64,000 nt of DNA from assembly GCA_902602765.1 (NCBI GenBank), contig CACKSH010000006.1, positions 1 to 64,000 on the forward strand, given 5' to 3'. The notes below the pieces were generated by a model. It had not been told where the DNA came from. It saw only the letters and a list, made by a program, of their open reading frames with translations, and did not search any database. This DNA comes from Paracoccaceae bacterium (GTDB lineage: Bacteria > Pseudomonadota > Alphaproteobacteria > Rhodobacterales > Rhodobacteraceae). The stretch's first letter is position 1, and the number at the start of each line of letters is the position of its first letter. Made by a program: the position numbers and the translations under genes. This document shows, piece by piece, positions 44,838 to 55,413 of the stretch.

Positions 44838-46222
44838 TGCTTTGGTCTCAAACTGACTTAGTCGAAGCAACAGCAGGCGATTTATTAGGTGACTGGGGTA
44901 ATGATGGTATTACAGGCGTTTCCATTGATAGTAGAACGATTAAGGCTAATGAATTATTTGTTGCGATAAAGGGAAAGCGCGATGGGCACAATTTTATTAA
45001 TGATGCTCTAAAATTGGGTGCTAAAGCGGCTCTGGTTGATCATGTTCCTGTGGAAATCTCTTCGAACACTCCTCTGGTTTTGGTTTCTTGTGTTCAGGAA
45101 GCGCTTGAAAATCTGGCTAAATATAGAAGAAAGAGAAGCCAAGCGAAACTGGTTGCCATAACTGGATCAGTTGGGAAAACTTCCTCTAAAAATATGCTCA
45201 AAACTATTTTAGAGCTTCAGGGAAAAACGCACGCGGCACCTGCCAGTTTTAATAATCATCTTGGTGTCCCTCTAACACTAGCTAATTTGCCAATGGATGC
45301 AACTTACGCCGTAGTGGAAATTGGGATGAATAAACCTGGCGAAATCGAACCATTGGCAAAAATGACTTCAGCCGACGTAGTATTTATTACCGCAATTGCC
45401 GAAGCTCATTTGGTCGCGTTTGGAGACATAGCTGGAATTGCCAATGAGAAAGCTCAGATTGTTAAGGGTCTAAAGCGTGATGGCATTGCAGTATTAAATG
45501 CTGGCACGCCTTGTTACGAAATATTAAAAAAACAAACTATTGAAAATGGAAACCAACTTGTTTCATTTAGTGGTATCAAAAGTGATATTAAAGCTAAAAA
45601 AATTCAAAATTTAAATGGTAAAATAAAAGTTCAATACGAATTTAAGGAAAAAGAATTTGAATTTATTTTAAGTTCGGCTGGTTCTCATTTTGCAGAAAAT
45701 TCTTTGGGTGTTTTACTCTGTGTTGATTGTCTTGGAGGTGATATTGAAAAGGCATCCAGGGATCTAGAGAAATGGAAACCATCGGATGGAAGGGGCTCTA
45801 TCGAGAAAATCTTCTTACCATTAGGTGATATTTTATTGATAGATGATTCCTTCAATGCAAACCCATCTTCTATGAAAGCTGCATTGAGACTTTTAAGCCA
45901 AAAAAATATTTATGGTAACCGCAGGGTAGCTGTTTTGGGTGACATGTTAGAGCTAGGAATGAAAGAAGTTATGCTTCACGAAGAAATTAGTTCTTGGCCA
46001 GAACTAGCTAATATCGATATTATACACACAGTAGGACCTTTGATGCACAATTTACACGGCCAACTTCCCATAAATAAAAAGGGCTGTCATTATCGGAATA
46101 AAATTGAAATAATTTCTGACTTGGAAAATATTCTTCGAAAGGGTGATATAGTTCTAGTTAAATCGTCAAAGAGTGTTGGATTGTCTTCGTTAGTTGATGC
46201 AATACGAGATATGAAAAGATAA
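44837..46222 (+). CDS. murF: UDP-MurNAc-tripeptide-D-Ala-D-Ala ligase MurF
   Basis: MurF attaches D-Ala-D-Ala to complete the pentapeptide precursor. Motifs: N-terminal SIDSRTIKANELFVAIKG, P-loop GSVGKTSSKNM, NNHLGVPLTLA and DDSFNANPSSMKAAL. The ATG at 44837 shares its A with the murE TGA; the track start one codon earlier is a TTG. It ends 32 bases before mraY. Confidence 0.96.
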   Translation: MLWSQTDLVEATAGDLLGDWGNDGITGVSIDSRTIKANELFVAIKGKRDGHNFINDALKLGAKAALVDHVPVEISSNTPLVLVSCVQEALENLAKYRRKRSQAKLVAITGSVGKTSSKNMLKTILELQGKTHAAPASFNNHLGVPLTLANLPMDATYAVVEIGMNKPGEIEPLAKMTSADVVFITAIAEAHLVAFGDIAGIANEKAQIVKGLKRDGIAVLNAGTPCYEILKKQTIENGNQLVSFSGIKSDIKAKKIQNLNGKIKVQYEFKEKEFEFILSSAGSHFAENSLGVLLCVDCLGGDIEKASRDLEKWKPSDGRGSIEKIFLPLGDILLIDDSFNANPSSMKAALRLLSQKNIYGNRRVAVLGDMLELGMKEVMLHEEISSWPELANIDIIHTVGPLMHNLHGQLPINKKGCHYRNKIEIISDLENILRKGDIVLVKSSKSVGLSSLVDAIRDMKR

Positions 46223-46254
46223 ACAAAGTCGTAGCTTATCAAAGGGGACTATAA

Positions 46255-47337
46255 ATGTTATTTTGGCTTACAGCGCTTTCAGATGGAGGAGACTTCTTTA
46301 ATCTTTTCCGGTACATTACCTTTCGGGCAGGTGGAGCTTTCTTTACGGCTTTGATCTTTGGCTTTGTTTTTGGCCGACCACTAATTAATGTGCTGCGGCG
46401 TAAACAGGGAAAAGGACAACCCATCCGTGACGATGGTCCTGAGGCGCATGCGGCAAAGTCAGGAACTCCCACAATGGGAGGGTTGCTTATTTTGTCATCA
46501 TTGGTTTTTTCAACAGTTATGTGGGCAAGGCTCGATAATAATTACGTTATTATAGTTCTATTTGTAACAATATGCTTTGGTGGTATTGGGTTTATTGATG
46601 ACTACCTTAAGGTAAGCCGTCAAAACCCAAAGGGTGTTTCGAGCAAAGTGCGGCTATTATCTGGTTTTTTGGTGGCAGCGATAGCTGCCTATTTTATTTC
46701 TATTACCCACCCAGAAGCATTACAAAATCGGCTAGCACTACCAATTTTTAAAAATTTGTTAGTTGATCTTGGATTTTTATTCGTTCCATTTGCGATAATT
46801 GTCATTGTTGGCTCGGCGAATGCGGTAAATTTGACGGATGGCTTGGATGGGTTGGCTATTATGCCAGTAATGATCGCAGCCGGTGCTCTAGGGATTATTG
46901 CTTATGCTGTTGGGCGAGTGGACTTTACTGAATATTTGGATGTGCATTATGTAAATGGTACTGGGGAAATATTGATCCTTTGCTCTGGCATATTTGGTGC
47001 CGGATTAGGTTTTCTTTGGTATAATGCGCCGCCAGCTGCTGTTTTTATGGGTGATACGGGCGCTTTGGCCTTGGGGGGTGCCCTTGGTGCTGTTGCTGTC
47101 GTTACTAAACACGAAATCGTCTTGGCAATTGTGGGAGGGCTTTTCGTTGTCGAGGCTCTTTCAGTAATTATACAAGTGCTTTACTTCAAAATGACGGGAA
47201 AAAGAGTATTTTTGATGGCGCCAATCCATCATCACTTTGAGAAAAAGGGATGGGCAGAGCCTCAAATCGTAATCCGGTTTTGGATAATTTCACTTATTCT
47301 CGCTATGGTGGGTTTGGCAACTTTGAAAGTGAGGTGA
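46255..47337 (+). CDS. mraY: Phospho-MurNAc-pentapeptide translocase MraY
   Basis: This 360-aa polytopic membrane enzyme makes lipid I. Diagnostic segments are [18 protein letters not shown] with catalytic Asp residues, [13 protein letters not shown] and [12 protein letters not shown]. About ten hydrophobic helices are visible. AAAGGGG lies upstream of the ATG. Confidence 0.97.
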   Translation: MLFWLTALSDGGDFFNLFRYITFRAGGAFFTALIFGFVFGRPLINVLRRKQGKGQPIRDDGPEAHAAKSGTPTMGGLLILSSLVFSTVMWARLDNNYVIIVLFVTICFGGIGFIDDYLKVSRQNPKGVSSKVRLLSGFLVAAIAAYFISITHPEALQNRLALPIFKNLLVDLGFLFVPFAIIVIVGSANAVNLTDGLDGLAIMPVMIAAGALGIIAYAVGRVDFTEYLDVHYVNGTGEILILCSGIFGAGLGFLWYNAPPAAVFMGDTGALALGGALGAVAVVTKHEIVLAIVGGLFVVEALSVIIQVLYFKMTGKRVFLMAPIHHHFEKKGWAEPQIVIRFWIISLILAMVGLATLKVR

Positions 47338-47404
47338 TGTGAGTATCTGGCATCTAGAAATTAGGCATTTGAGTTTATTCTATATATAGTCAAAGGGGTG
47401 ACCT

Positions 47405-48826
47405 GTGATAAAATTACAGGGATGTGTTGATCAAAATTACATGGTTTTAGGCCTTGGTAGGTCAGGGATGGCTTCTGCTGGTGCTTTAAGTGCTAGTGGT
47501 GCCAAGGTGATCTGCTGGGATGATGATGAGGAAAAAAGAAGTTTAGCATCATCAAAGGGTTTTCAAATTAAAAGTAGCAGTTCAGATTTTGATTGGCAAA
47601 GTATTGAGCGCCTAATCATAAGCCCTGGAATACCACATCATTTTCCTTTACCGCACCCAATTATTGCTGCTGCTATTGCTGCTGGCGTATTGGTTGATAA
47701 TGACGTGGGGCTGTTCTTTCAGTCTGTAGCAACTGAGAGTTGGAGCAATTTTTCGGTACGTCCAAAGATTGTTGCGGTAACGGGATCTAATGGAAAGTCC
47801 ACAACAGCATCATTGTTATATTATATTTTTTCAACGCTGGGATATAAATCGCAGCTCGCAGGTAATATTGGACGCGCTGTTTTGGATATAAACCCACCAG
47901 ACAATAATGAGATAATTATACTAGAACTATCTTCCTACCAAATTGAAGTCGCACGAACTTTATCACCAGACATTGCTATTTTCACAAACTTTAGTGCTGA
48001 TCATCTTGAGCGTCATGGAGGGCTTGGAGGCTACCTGGCTGCTAAACGTCGTTTGTTTGCTGAGGGATGTCCAGATTACTCTATAATTGGGGTAGACGAA
48101 ATAGCAGGGCTTAATTTAGCTCAACAACTTGCTGTTAGTGCGGGAGATGAAAGTGTAATTAGAGTTGCAAATAAAAAATCAATCAGACAATTTGGTTGGT
48201 CCGTTTCTTGTGAAAACGGCCAGTTGTTGGAGTATCGAATAGGGAGGCAAACAAATTCGATTGATCTGACGGAATATGATAATTTTGTTGGTCGGCATAG
48301 CTACCAAAATGCAGCTAGCGCCTATGCAGCATGTAGGGTGCTTGGTCTTTCGCCTCGTAAAGTTGCCGAGGCAATGAAAGGATTTAATGGGCTCGCGCAT
48401 CGATCCCAGAAAATTGCTATTTTTAACGGCATTACTTTCGTAAACGATAGCAAGGCCACAAACGTTGAGAGCGCCATGATGTCTTTGGATGCCTACAAAA
48501 ATATTCGTTGGATTTGTGGTGGTCAGCAAAAAGATGGTGGCCTGTCAAAATTAAACTCAGTTACGCAGAGTGTTAAACGAGCATATATCGTCGGCCTAGA
48601 AGCTGAAGCTATATCAAAACAATTAAATTGTAGTACTGTTATTTGTAAGGATATGAAAAAAGCGGTTGAACAGGCTACTAAAGACGCTTCTGCTGGTGAT
48701 GTTATTTTATTGGCCCCTGCAGCATCAAGTTTCGACCAGTACGATAATTTTGAGGATCGTGGGGACGATTTTATCTCACAGGTACAGAGAGTAATTGAGA
48801 TCTCGCAAAAAATTAACTCCACTTAA
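47405..48826 (+). CDS. murD: UDP-MurNAc-L-alanine-D-glutamate ligase MurD
   Basis: MurD adds D-glutamate to UDP-MurNAc-L-Ala. It shows the N-terminal nucleotide-binding VLGLGRSGMASA, the ATPase P-loop GSNGKSTTASL, and FVNDSKATNVESA with CGGQQKDGG. The gene starts with GTG, preceded by AAAGGGGTGA. It is separated from mraY by 67 bases and from ftsW by 127 bases. Confidence 0.96.
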   Translation: MIKLQGCVDQNYMVLGLGRSGMASAGALSASGAKVICWDDDEEKRSLASSKGFQIKSSSSDFDWQSIERLIISPGIPHHFPLPHPIIAAAIAAGVLVDNDVGLFFQSVATESWSNFSVRPKIVAVTGSNGKSTTASLLYYIFSTLGYKSQLAGNIGRAVLDINPPDNNEIIILELSSYQIEVARTLSPDIAIFTNFSADHLERHGGLGGYLAAKRRLFAEGCPDYSIIGVDEIAGLNLAQQLAVSAGDESVIRVANKKSIRQFGWSVSCENGQLLEYRIGRQTNSIDLTEYDNFVGRHSYQNAASAYAACRVLGLSPRKVAEAMKGFNGLAHRSQKIAIFNGITFVNDSKATNVESAMMSLDAYKNIRWICGGQQKDGGLSKLNSVTQSVKRAYIVGLEAEAISKQLNCSTVICKDMKKAVEQATKDASAGDVILLAPAASSFDQYDNFEDRGDDFISQVQRVIEISQKINST

Positions 48827-48953
48827 ATGTGGCAGTTTGGACATCCGCTCACCTACTTAAACCAACTAATACTAGTATTTTTTAAAAAAAAATTGTAAAC
48901 CATAGGCCACAGATCTCAGTAAATGGGACGACAGGCAGGGCTAGGCAGGAAAA

Positions 48954-50114
48954 ATGACAGAAATGGCGTATGGCTCAGTAGGGGCTGTGGATGGAGAAGC
49001 GGTTCTCTCAAAGTGGTGGCGAACATTAGATAAATCAGTTCTGACTGCCATATTCATTCTTTTCAGTATTGGGTTATTATTAGGTCTTGCATCCTCACCA
49101 CCTTTGGCGGAAAAAAATGGATTGTCGCCGTTTCATTACGTTAATCGGCAGGCTATATTTGGGTCAATTGCGCTTATTGTACTAGTAGCATTTTCTATGA
49201 TGTCATCGAAAGTAATCCGTAGGCTTGGTGTGATAGGATTTGTATTTTGTTTTGCTGCATTAATCTTGCTGCCTTTTTTTGGTACTGACTTTGGTAAAGG
49301 AGCTGTGCGGTGGTACGGCTTGGGGTTTGCATCAGTGCAACCTTCGGAGTTTATAAAACCGGGTTTTATAGTGACTGTTGCTTGGTTAATTTCCGCAAAT
49401 AGTCAAATTAATGGACCGCCAGGACGTCTTTGGTCATTTTTTTTAACAATGTCTGTCGTGGCTTTGTTAATTATCCAGCCTGATTTTGGGCAAGCATGCC
49501 TTATACTGTTTGGCTGGGGCGTTGTTTATTTTGTTGCAGGTGCATCATTTATACTGCTAGCTACATTAGCTTTAATGGTTTTGTTGGCGGGATCAATAGC
49601 ATACTCTTTTTCAGAGCATTTTGCGAAACGCATAGATGGTTTTCTTTCGCCTGATATTGACCCGCGTACACAGCTTGGGTACGCAACCAATGCAATACAA
49701 GAAGGTGGTTTTTTTGGAGTGGGTGTTGGCGAGGGACAGGTAAAATGGTCCTTACCAGATGCGCACACTGATTTTATAATTTCAGTTGCCGCTGAAGAGT
49801 ATGGATTGCTTTTAGTCGTATCAATTCTTTTGCTGTACACTTGGATAGTAATGATTTCATTAATAAGGCTCCTAAAGGAACGAGATGAATTCAACCGATT
49901 AGCTGGTTCAGGTTTGGTAGCCATGTTTGGAATACAGGCCATTATAAACGTTGGGGTGGCAGTTAGATTGCTTCCTGCTAAGGGTATGACTTTACCTTTT
50001 GTCAGCTACGGTGGCTCTTCTATAATTGCAATGGGTATTACGGTAGGAATGCTTCTCGCTTTAACACGAAATAGGCCCCAAAAAGACATTGGTGATATTT
50101 TTAATGGAAATTAA
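48954..50114 (+). CDS. ftsW: Septal peptidoglycan glycosyltransferase FtsW
   Basis: The 386-aa SEDS protein polymerises lipid II at the septum with FtsI. It has about ten membrane helices, and signatures GAVRWYGLGFASVQPSEFIKP, QPDFGQACLI and the C-terminal LPFVSYGGSS. A second ATG three codons in is possible; AGGA precedes the first. Upstream are 127 bases with a run of nine A residues and no obvious terminator. Confidence 0.95.
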   Translation: MTEMAYGSVGAVDGEAVLSKWWRTLDKSVLTAIFILFSIGLLLGLASSPPLAEKNGLSPFHYVNRQAIFGSIALIVLVAFSMMSSKVIRRLGVIGFVFCFAALILLPFFGTDFGKGAVRWYGLGFASVQPSEFIKPGFIVTVAWLISANSQINGPPGRLWSFFLTMSVVALLIIQPDFGQACLILFGWGVVYFVAGASFILLATLALMVLLAGSIAYSFSEHFAKRIDGFLSPDIDPRTQLGYATNAIQEGGFFGVGVGEGQVKWSLPDAHTDFIISVAAEEYGLLLVVSILLLYTWIVMISLIRLLKERDEFNRLAGSGLVAMFGIQAIINVGVAVRLLPAKGMTLPFVSYGGSSIIAMGITVGMLLALTRNRPQKDIGDIFNGN

Positions 50115-50117
50115 TTT

Positions 50118-51257
50118 ATGAATTATCCTTTGTTGGTTTTGGCGGCTGGTGGGACAGGAGGTCACATGTTTCCAGCGCAGGCAATTGCTGAGGAGATGGT
50201 AGCGAGTGGCTGGCAAGTAAAATTATCTACAGACAGTAGAGGTGCTCGCTATTGCGAAAACTTTCCGTTGGGTGTCGAGGTTACGGTTATAAATTCTGCA
50301 ACCTTTTCAGGCAGATCAATTTTTGGGAAGCTATTCGTCCCACTTAAAATCTTTTATGGTGTTTTTCAGTCATTACTTTGGTTTAAGAGAAACAAACCAA
50401 GCTGCGTAGTTGGTTTCGGTGGATACCCGAGCATTCCTGCCGTTACGGCGGCGCTTATATGGCGTATTCCGACAATATTACATGAACAAAATGGCGTTTT
50501 AGGACAGGTTAACAAGCTTTTTGCAAAGAAGGTCAATTTCGTAGCTTATGGAATAGCACCAGAAAGTTTAAGCTCTGAGAATTCATTATATATTGGTAAT
50601 CCTGTTAGAAATTCTGTTTTAAAGTTTAAAGCATCTCCTTACATTCCTCCCGGTGATTATCCAATAAACATACTCGTTATTGGGGGTAGTCAAGGAGCAA
50701 GAATTATGTCTGATATCGTACCCGCCGCTTTGTCATTATTGTCAGAAAAAAACAAAAAAAATTTGCGGGTCGCGCATCAGGCTCGTCCTGAAGATAGAGA
50801 TAGAGTGATTAAATTGTACTCTGAACACAATATTGATGCAGAAGTTTCTAGCTTTTTTGACGATGTGCCTAGGCGAATTTCAGAGGCTCAGTTGGTAATA
50901 AGTCGGTCAGGAGCCTCATCGGTAGCTGATATTGCGACGATTGGTCGTCCTTCGATCCTAGTTCCGTTGAAATCCGCCTTAAGAGACGAGCAGTCTATAA
51001 ATGCCGAAAGTATGACAAGTGTAAATTCAGCAATCAGTTTTGCGGAAGATGATTTCACTCAGGAAAAACTGTCAGAGTGTATTGCTAAATTTTTGGCATG
51101 TCCTAAAAAAGCGGAGGGAATGGCCATTGCGGCTTTAAAGAGGTCGTCCAAAAACTCTGTTCAAATAATGTCTGAATTAATAAATCGCTTGGTAAAAGAA
51201 AAGAAAGAGGAAGCGAAGCCCATAATTAAGTCTATCGATAAAGGAACTCCCCAATGA
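50118..51257 (+). CDS. murG: Lipid II synthase MurG
   Basis: MurG transfers GlcNAc to lipid I at the inner face of the membrane. The N-terminal [19 protein letters not shown] glycine-rich loop, [11 protein letters not shown] and the second-domain IGGSQGAR and [11 protein letters not shown] motifs identify it. The 379-aa length is normal, with a charged C-terminal extension. It overlaps murC by four bases. Confidence 0.96.
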   Translation: MNYPLLVLAAGGTGGHMFPAQAIAEEMVASGWQVKLSTDSRGARYCENFPLGVEVTVINSATFSGRSIFGKLFVPLKIFYGVFQSLLWFKRNKPSCVVGFGGYPSIPAVTAALIWRIPTILHEQNGVLGQVNKLFAKKVNFVAYGIAPESLSSENSLYIGNPVRNSVLKFKASPYIPPGDYPINILVIGGSQGARIMSDIVPAALSLLSEKNKKNLRVAHQARPEDRDRVIKLYSEHNIDAEVSSFFDDVPRRISEAQLVISRSGASSVADIATIGRPSILVPLKSALRDEQSINAESMTSVNSAISFAEDDFTQEKLSECIAKFLACPKKAEGMAIAALKRSSKNSVQIMSELINRLVKEKKEEAKPIIKSIDKGTPQ

Positions 51258-52657
51258 GTGTGTCTACCAAGTTTCCAGTAGAAATAGGGCCGATACATTT
51301 TATAGGCATTGGTGGCATAGGTATGTCGGGCATTGCAGAGATTTTAATTAACCAAGGATATACTGTTCAAGGTTCTGATTTGAAGGAAACCGAAATTACT
51401 TCACGATTAGAAAGCATGGGTGCCTCCATAAAAATTGGTCATAATAAAAATAACCTTATGAATGTTGCCGTTGTTGTAATTTCTTCTGCAATTAATAGGG
51501 ACAATACTGAGTTAAACTATGCACGTTCTACCGGCCTGCCGGTTGTTCGTAGAGCTGAAATGCTTGCAGAGCTAATGAGAATGAAATCGAACGTCGCTAT
51601 CGCGGGAACGCACGGCAAAACTACAACTACCACGTTGGTTGCTACCTTATTAGATGAAGGTGGTTTTGATCCAACTGTGATTAATGGAGGAATAATTCAT
51701 GCTTACGGCTCCAATGCAAGAGCTGGAGCTGGTGAATGGATGGTTGTAGAAGCTGATGAAAGCGACGGAACTTTTACACGGTTACCTGCAACCATAGCGC
51801 TTATTACAAACATCGACCCTGAGCATTTGGAGCATTGGGGTAATTTCGACGCACTAAGGCAAGGTTTTTTAGATTTTATTTCTAATATCCCCTTTTATGG
51901 GGTTGCGGTTTGTTGCAGTGACCACCCCGAGGTGCAAAAACTTATTGATAAAATTTCTGATCGCCAAATTAAAACCTTTGGTCTGAATGCTAAGGCTGAT
52001 ATTAGAGGCGTAAACCTAAAGTACGATGAAGGTCGAGCACATTTTGATATTAAATTTCAGAAGGAGAATTTTACTATTACAGACTGTATTCTTCCTATGC
52101 CAGGTGATTATAACGTTTCAAATGCTTTGGGTGCAGTTGCGGTAGCGCATCATCTGGGTGTTGAAAATAACAAAATTCGCGAGGCTTTAGCTCATTTTAA
52201 GGGTGTTAATAGGAGGTTTACAAAGGTTGGGAAATTAAATGGGATCACATTTATTGATGATTACGCCCATCATCCAGTTGAGATATCTGCAGTATTAAGA
52301 GCTGCAAGGGAAATAAGTTCAGGGCGCATTGTAGCGGTTCATCAGCCCCACAGATATACTCGCCTAAGCGCCCTCTTTAAGGATTTTTGTTCGTGTTTTA
52401 ATGATGCCGATATAGTTGCAATTTCGGATGTTTACTCTGCTGGAGAGCAAAAAATTCCTGGAGTAAGTAAAGATGATCTCGTAACAGGACTGAGTGGTCA
52501 CGGCCATCGTCATGCTGTTGCCGTTTCTAATTTACAGGAATTGTCAAAACTGATCGCCGATAATGCTAAATCGGGTGATATTGTCATATGTTTAGGTGCT
52601 GGGAATATAAGCTCTTGGGCCAGTAAACTTCCAAAACTTTTATGTAATGAGTATTGA
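51254..52657 (+). CDS. murC: UDP-MurNAc-L-alanine ligase MurC
   Basis: MurC adds the first L-alanine of the stem peptide. [17 protein letters not shown] at the N-terminus, the P-loop [14 protein letters not shown], and [14 protein letters not shown] are present. It is full length (467 aa) and overlaps murB by 11 bases. Confidence 0.97.
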   Translation: MSVSTKFPVEIGPIHFIGIGGIGMSGIAEILINQGYTVQGSDLKETEITSRLESMGASIKIGHNKNNLMNVAVVVISSAINRDNTELNYARSTGLPVVRRAEMLAELMRMKSNVAIAGTHGKTTTTTLVATLLDEGGFDPTVINGGIIHAYGSNARAGAGEWMVVEADESDGTFTRLPATIALITNIDPEHLEHWGNFDALRQGFLDFISNIPFYGVAVCCSDHPEVQKLIDKISDRQIKTFGLNAKADIRGVNLKYDEGRAHFDIKFQKENFTITDCILPMPGDYNVSNALGAVAVAHHLGVENNKIREALAHFKGVNRRFTKVGKLNGITFIDDYAHHPVEISAVLRAAREISSGRIVAVHQPHRYTRLSALFKDFCSCFNDADIVAISDVYSAGEQKIPGVSKDDLVTGLSGHGHRHAVAVSNLQELSKLIADNAKSGDIVICLGAGNISSWASKLPKLLCNEY

Positions 52658-53579
52658 TATGGTTGTTAAGCTTCCCAAAACTCGTGGTAAATTGACTGAC
52701 AACCAGATGCTATCTGACCTAACTTGGCTGAGGGTAGGCGGTCCTGCAGAATATTTTTTTCAACCTTCAGATTTAGAAGACTTAATTTATTTTTTATCAA
52801 ATGTGCCTGACGATATATCTCTTTTCCCTATAGGTGTGGGCTCAAATCTCCTTGTGCGTGATGGGGGAATTAAGGGTGTAGTCATAAGACTAGGAAAAGG
52901 TTTCAATTCTGTTGAGGTTTCAAATGGCCTAGTCGTCGCAGGCGCAGCCGCCCTAGTTTCTTTTGTCGCTAGAAGGGCGGCAGACAATGGTTACGATCTA
53001 ACATTCCTTCGGACTATTCCTGGTTCTATCGGAGGAGCGTTAAAAATGAATGCAGGCTGTTACGGCAATTATATTTCAGATTACTTCGTATCTGCAAAAG
53101 CGGTCAACCGAAGTGGTGATGTTGTAAAGCTGGAAAAGCCTGACGTCTTGTTCTCCTATCGAAATACAGATCTATCTGCTGATCTTGTTGTGGTTAGCGT
53201 GACATTTGCTCCGCCCTCTGGCGAAGTCGCGGCTTTGTATGAAAAAATGAGTATTCAAAAAGAAAAAAGAGATAGTGAGCAACCAACCAAAGAGATAACT
53301 GCTGGAAGCACATTCCGCAATCCTTGTGGGTTCTCAAGTTCTGGGCATATCAATGAAGATCATGAGTTCAAAGCCTGGAAAGTCATAGAAGACGCTGGGC
53401 TTAGGGGGTTTCAAATGGGTGCGGCTAAAATGCACGAAAAGCATCCAAATTTTTTGACTAATACTGGTGGTGCAACTGCATCAGAATTGGAGGAATTTGG
53501 GGAGATGGTAAGAAAAAGGGTTTTCAAAAATTCTGGAATTGATCTAAAGTGGGAAATAATTAGGGTCGGAGACCCTTAA
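52647..53579 (+). CDS. murB: UDP-N-acetylenolpyruvoylglucosamine reductase MurB
   Basis: MurB is the flavoenzyme that reduces enolpyruvyl-UDP-GlcNAc to UDP-MurNAc. It has [46 protein letters not shown] with the FAD-binding region, and GSTFRNP with the catalytic Ser. It is a type I MurB of 310 aa. The ATG at 52659, four codons in, is an alternative start that would avoid the overlap with murC. Confidence 0.96.
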   Translation: MSIDMVVKLPKTRGKLTDNQMLSDLTWLRVGGPAEYFFQPSDLEDLIYFLSNVPDDISLFPIGVGSNLLVRDGGIKGVVIRLGKGFNSVEVSNGLVVAGAAALVSFVARRAADNGYDLTFLRTIPGSIGGALKMNAGCYGNYISDYFVSAKAVNRSGDVVKLEKPDVLFSYRNTDLSADLVVVSVTFAPPSGEVAALYEKMSIQKEKRDSEQPTKEITAGSTFRNPCGFSSSGHINEDHEFKAWKVIEDAGLRGFQMGAAKMHEKHPNFLTNTGGATASELEEFGEMVRKRVFKNSGIDLKWEIIRVGDP

Positions 53580-53628
53580 AATGACGTCTTTGAAAAGGCG
53601 CAAAAGCCCTTAAAGGGTAAGTGAGGCG

Positions 53629-54549
53629 ATGGGCATTTCGAGCGGAAAAGGTCCCAAAGTTGCAGTTTTAATGGGCGGTCACTCTCTGGAGAGGGAGGTG
53701 TCGCTCATTTCTGGACGGGCATGTTCTGCAGCTTTGAGAGGCAAAGATTTTGAAGTTTTAGAACTTGATGCTGGGCATGATGTTGTTCAGCGTTTATCAG
53801 AATTACGACCTGATGTGGTTTTTAACGCGCTTCACGGGCGATGGGGTGAGGACGGTTCCATTCAGGGAGTGCTGGAATGGCTTCGAATTCCGTATACTCA
53901 TTCTGGCGTAATGGCTTCGGCATTGGCTATGGACAAACATAGAAGTAAGCATATTTTCTCGGACTTTGGTTTACCAACGGCACAAGGTTTTATTGTTGAA
54001 AAGACGAATTTAATAAACGCACATCCACTGCAAAGACCCTATGTTGTAAAACCAATTAATGAGGGCTCTTCTATCGGTGTTTATTTTGTAAATCCAGCAG
54101 AGGATCCTCCTCTCGATCTATCGTCAGATATGCCAAGTATTCTTATGGTTGAAGAATATATTCCTGGCAGAGAACTTACAGTTACGGTGATGGGTAAGAA
54201 AGCGTTACTCGTTACTGATATAATTACACAAAAATGGTATGACTATGATGCCAAATACAAAAACGGTGGTTCGGTTCACGAAGTACCTGCTAAAATACCA
54301 GAAAAAATAAAAGAAAAATGCCTTGAGTATGCTCTCAGTGCACATGAACTAATTGGGTGTAGGGGAATAAGTAGAGCAGACTTTCGTTGGGATGAAAGTT
54401 TAGGACTTGATGGATTAATTTTGTTAGAAATTAATACTCAACCTGGGATGACACCTACTTCTCTTGTGCCCGAGCAAGCAGAGATTTGTGGGGTAAAATT
54501 TGGTGATCTATGCCAATGGCTCGTGGAGGATGCATCATGCGATCGCTGA
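53629..54549 (+). CDS. ddl: D-alanine-D-alanine ligase Ddl
   Basis: The 306-aa ATP-grasp enzyme joins two D-alanines for MurF. Motifs: LMGGHSLEREVSL, NALHGRWGEDGSIQG, VKPINEGSSIGV and the C-terminal LEINTQPGMTPTSL. It follows murB after 49 bases that include the short palindrome CCCTTAAAGGG, and overlaps ftsQ by 13 bases. Confidence 0.96.
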   Translation: MGISSGKGPKVAVLMGGHSLEREVSLISGRACSAALRGKDFEVLELDAGHDVVQRLSELRPDVVFNALHGRWGEDGSIQGVLEWLRIPYTHSGVMASALAMDKHRSKHIFSDFGLPTAQGFIVEKTNLINAHPLQRPYVVKPINEGSSIGVYFVNPAEDPPLDLSSDMPSILMVEEYIPGRELTVTVMGKKALLVTDIITQKWYDYDAKYKNGGSVHEVPAKIPEKIKEKCLEYALSAHELIGCRGISRADFRWDESLGLDGLILLEINTQPGMTPTSLVPEQAEICGVKFGDLCQWLVEDASCDR

Positions 54550-55409
54550 AACGTAAGATGAGAACGAATATTGATCCAGCTCCCTCAATTGTCTCATATC
54601 GCCTGATGCGCTTGATGCTTATTCCAAGGTTGCGTTTAATTCTCACTTTAGGCATTCCCTCCCTCGTTATCTTTTGTGGAACTTTAATCTTATTTTTAAA
54701 TATAAATGTTCACGAAAATATTGAAGCCTTTAAAAAAGACTTGAAACGTGCATTAGTTGAGCGACCTGAATTCATGATAAAAGTAGCTTCTGTCGATGGG
54801 GCTTCTGATGAGTTGGCGCATGAAATAAGGGAAATTATGCCCCTAAATTTTCCCGTAAGTTATTTTGATCTTGACATAAAATATCTCCATAAGGTTTTGA
54901 ATGATATTCCGGCGGTTGCATCGGCTGCAATAAAAGTAACAGTAAGCGGCGTGTTGCAAATTAATATTTCAGAAAGAATACCAGCATTTATTTGGCGAAA
55001 AGATGATGTGATATCAGTTATTGATGAAAAAGGTGAATTTATACGACTAGTAACCTCAAGGCTTGATTACCCAGAACTTCCTTTAGTAGTAGGGGAAGCT
55101 GCAAACTTATCTATAACAGACATTTCAAATTTGATGGAAGATAATCAATATTTTCTGGAACAAGTTAGAGCCTTCGTTAGAGTAGGAGAACGTCGTTGGG
55201 ATCTTGTGTTGGACAACAATCTTAGGATCATGCTTCCTCAGACAGAATTTTTGGCAGCATTTGATCGCTTGATGTTAATGAGTCAGTCTGGCTCATTATT
55301 TTCTAACCAACTATCAAGTATTGATATGAGACTAGTTGAACGTCCTACGGTTAGGGTGGGCGCAGCGTCAGTGGACCAGTTAACGTACAATAGCAGTGGG
55401 GATTTGTAA
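54537..55409 (+). CDS. ftsQ: Cell division protein FtsQ
   Basis: FtsQ has a short basic cytoplasmic tail, one membrane helix (about residues 34-54 from the chosen start), a POTRA domain (VPAVASAAIKVTVSGVLQINISERIPAFIWR-type region) and a FtsQ/DivIB domain. It scaffolds FtsL/FtsB at the septum. The ATG at 54537 has GGAGG eight bases upstream and is chosen over the track start at 54510. Confidence 0.92.
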   Translation: MRSLKRKMRTNIDPAPSIVSYRLMRLMLIPRLRLILTLGIPSLVIFCGTLILFLNINVHENIEAFKKDLKRALVERPEFMIKVASVDGASDELAHEIREIMPLNFPVSYFDLDIKYLHKVLNDIPAVASAAIKVTVSGVLQINISERIPAFIWRKDDVISVIDEKGEFIRLVTSRLDYPELPLVVGEAANLSITDISNLMEDNQYFLEQVRAFVRVGERRWDLVLDNNLRIMLPQTEFLAAFDRLMLMSQSGSLFSNQLSSIDMRLVERPTVRVGAASVDQLTYNSSGDL

Positions 55410-55413
55410 AAAA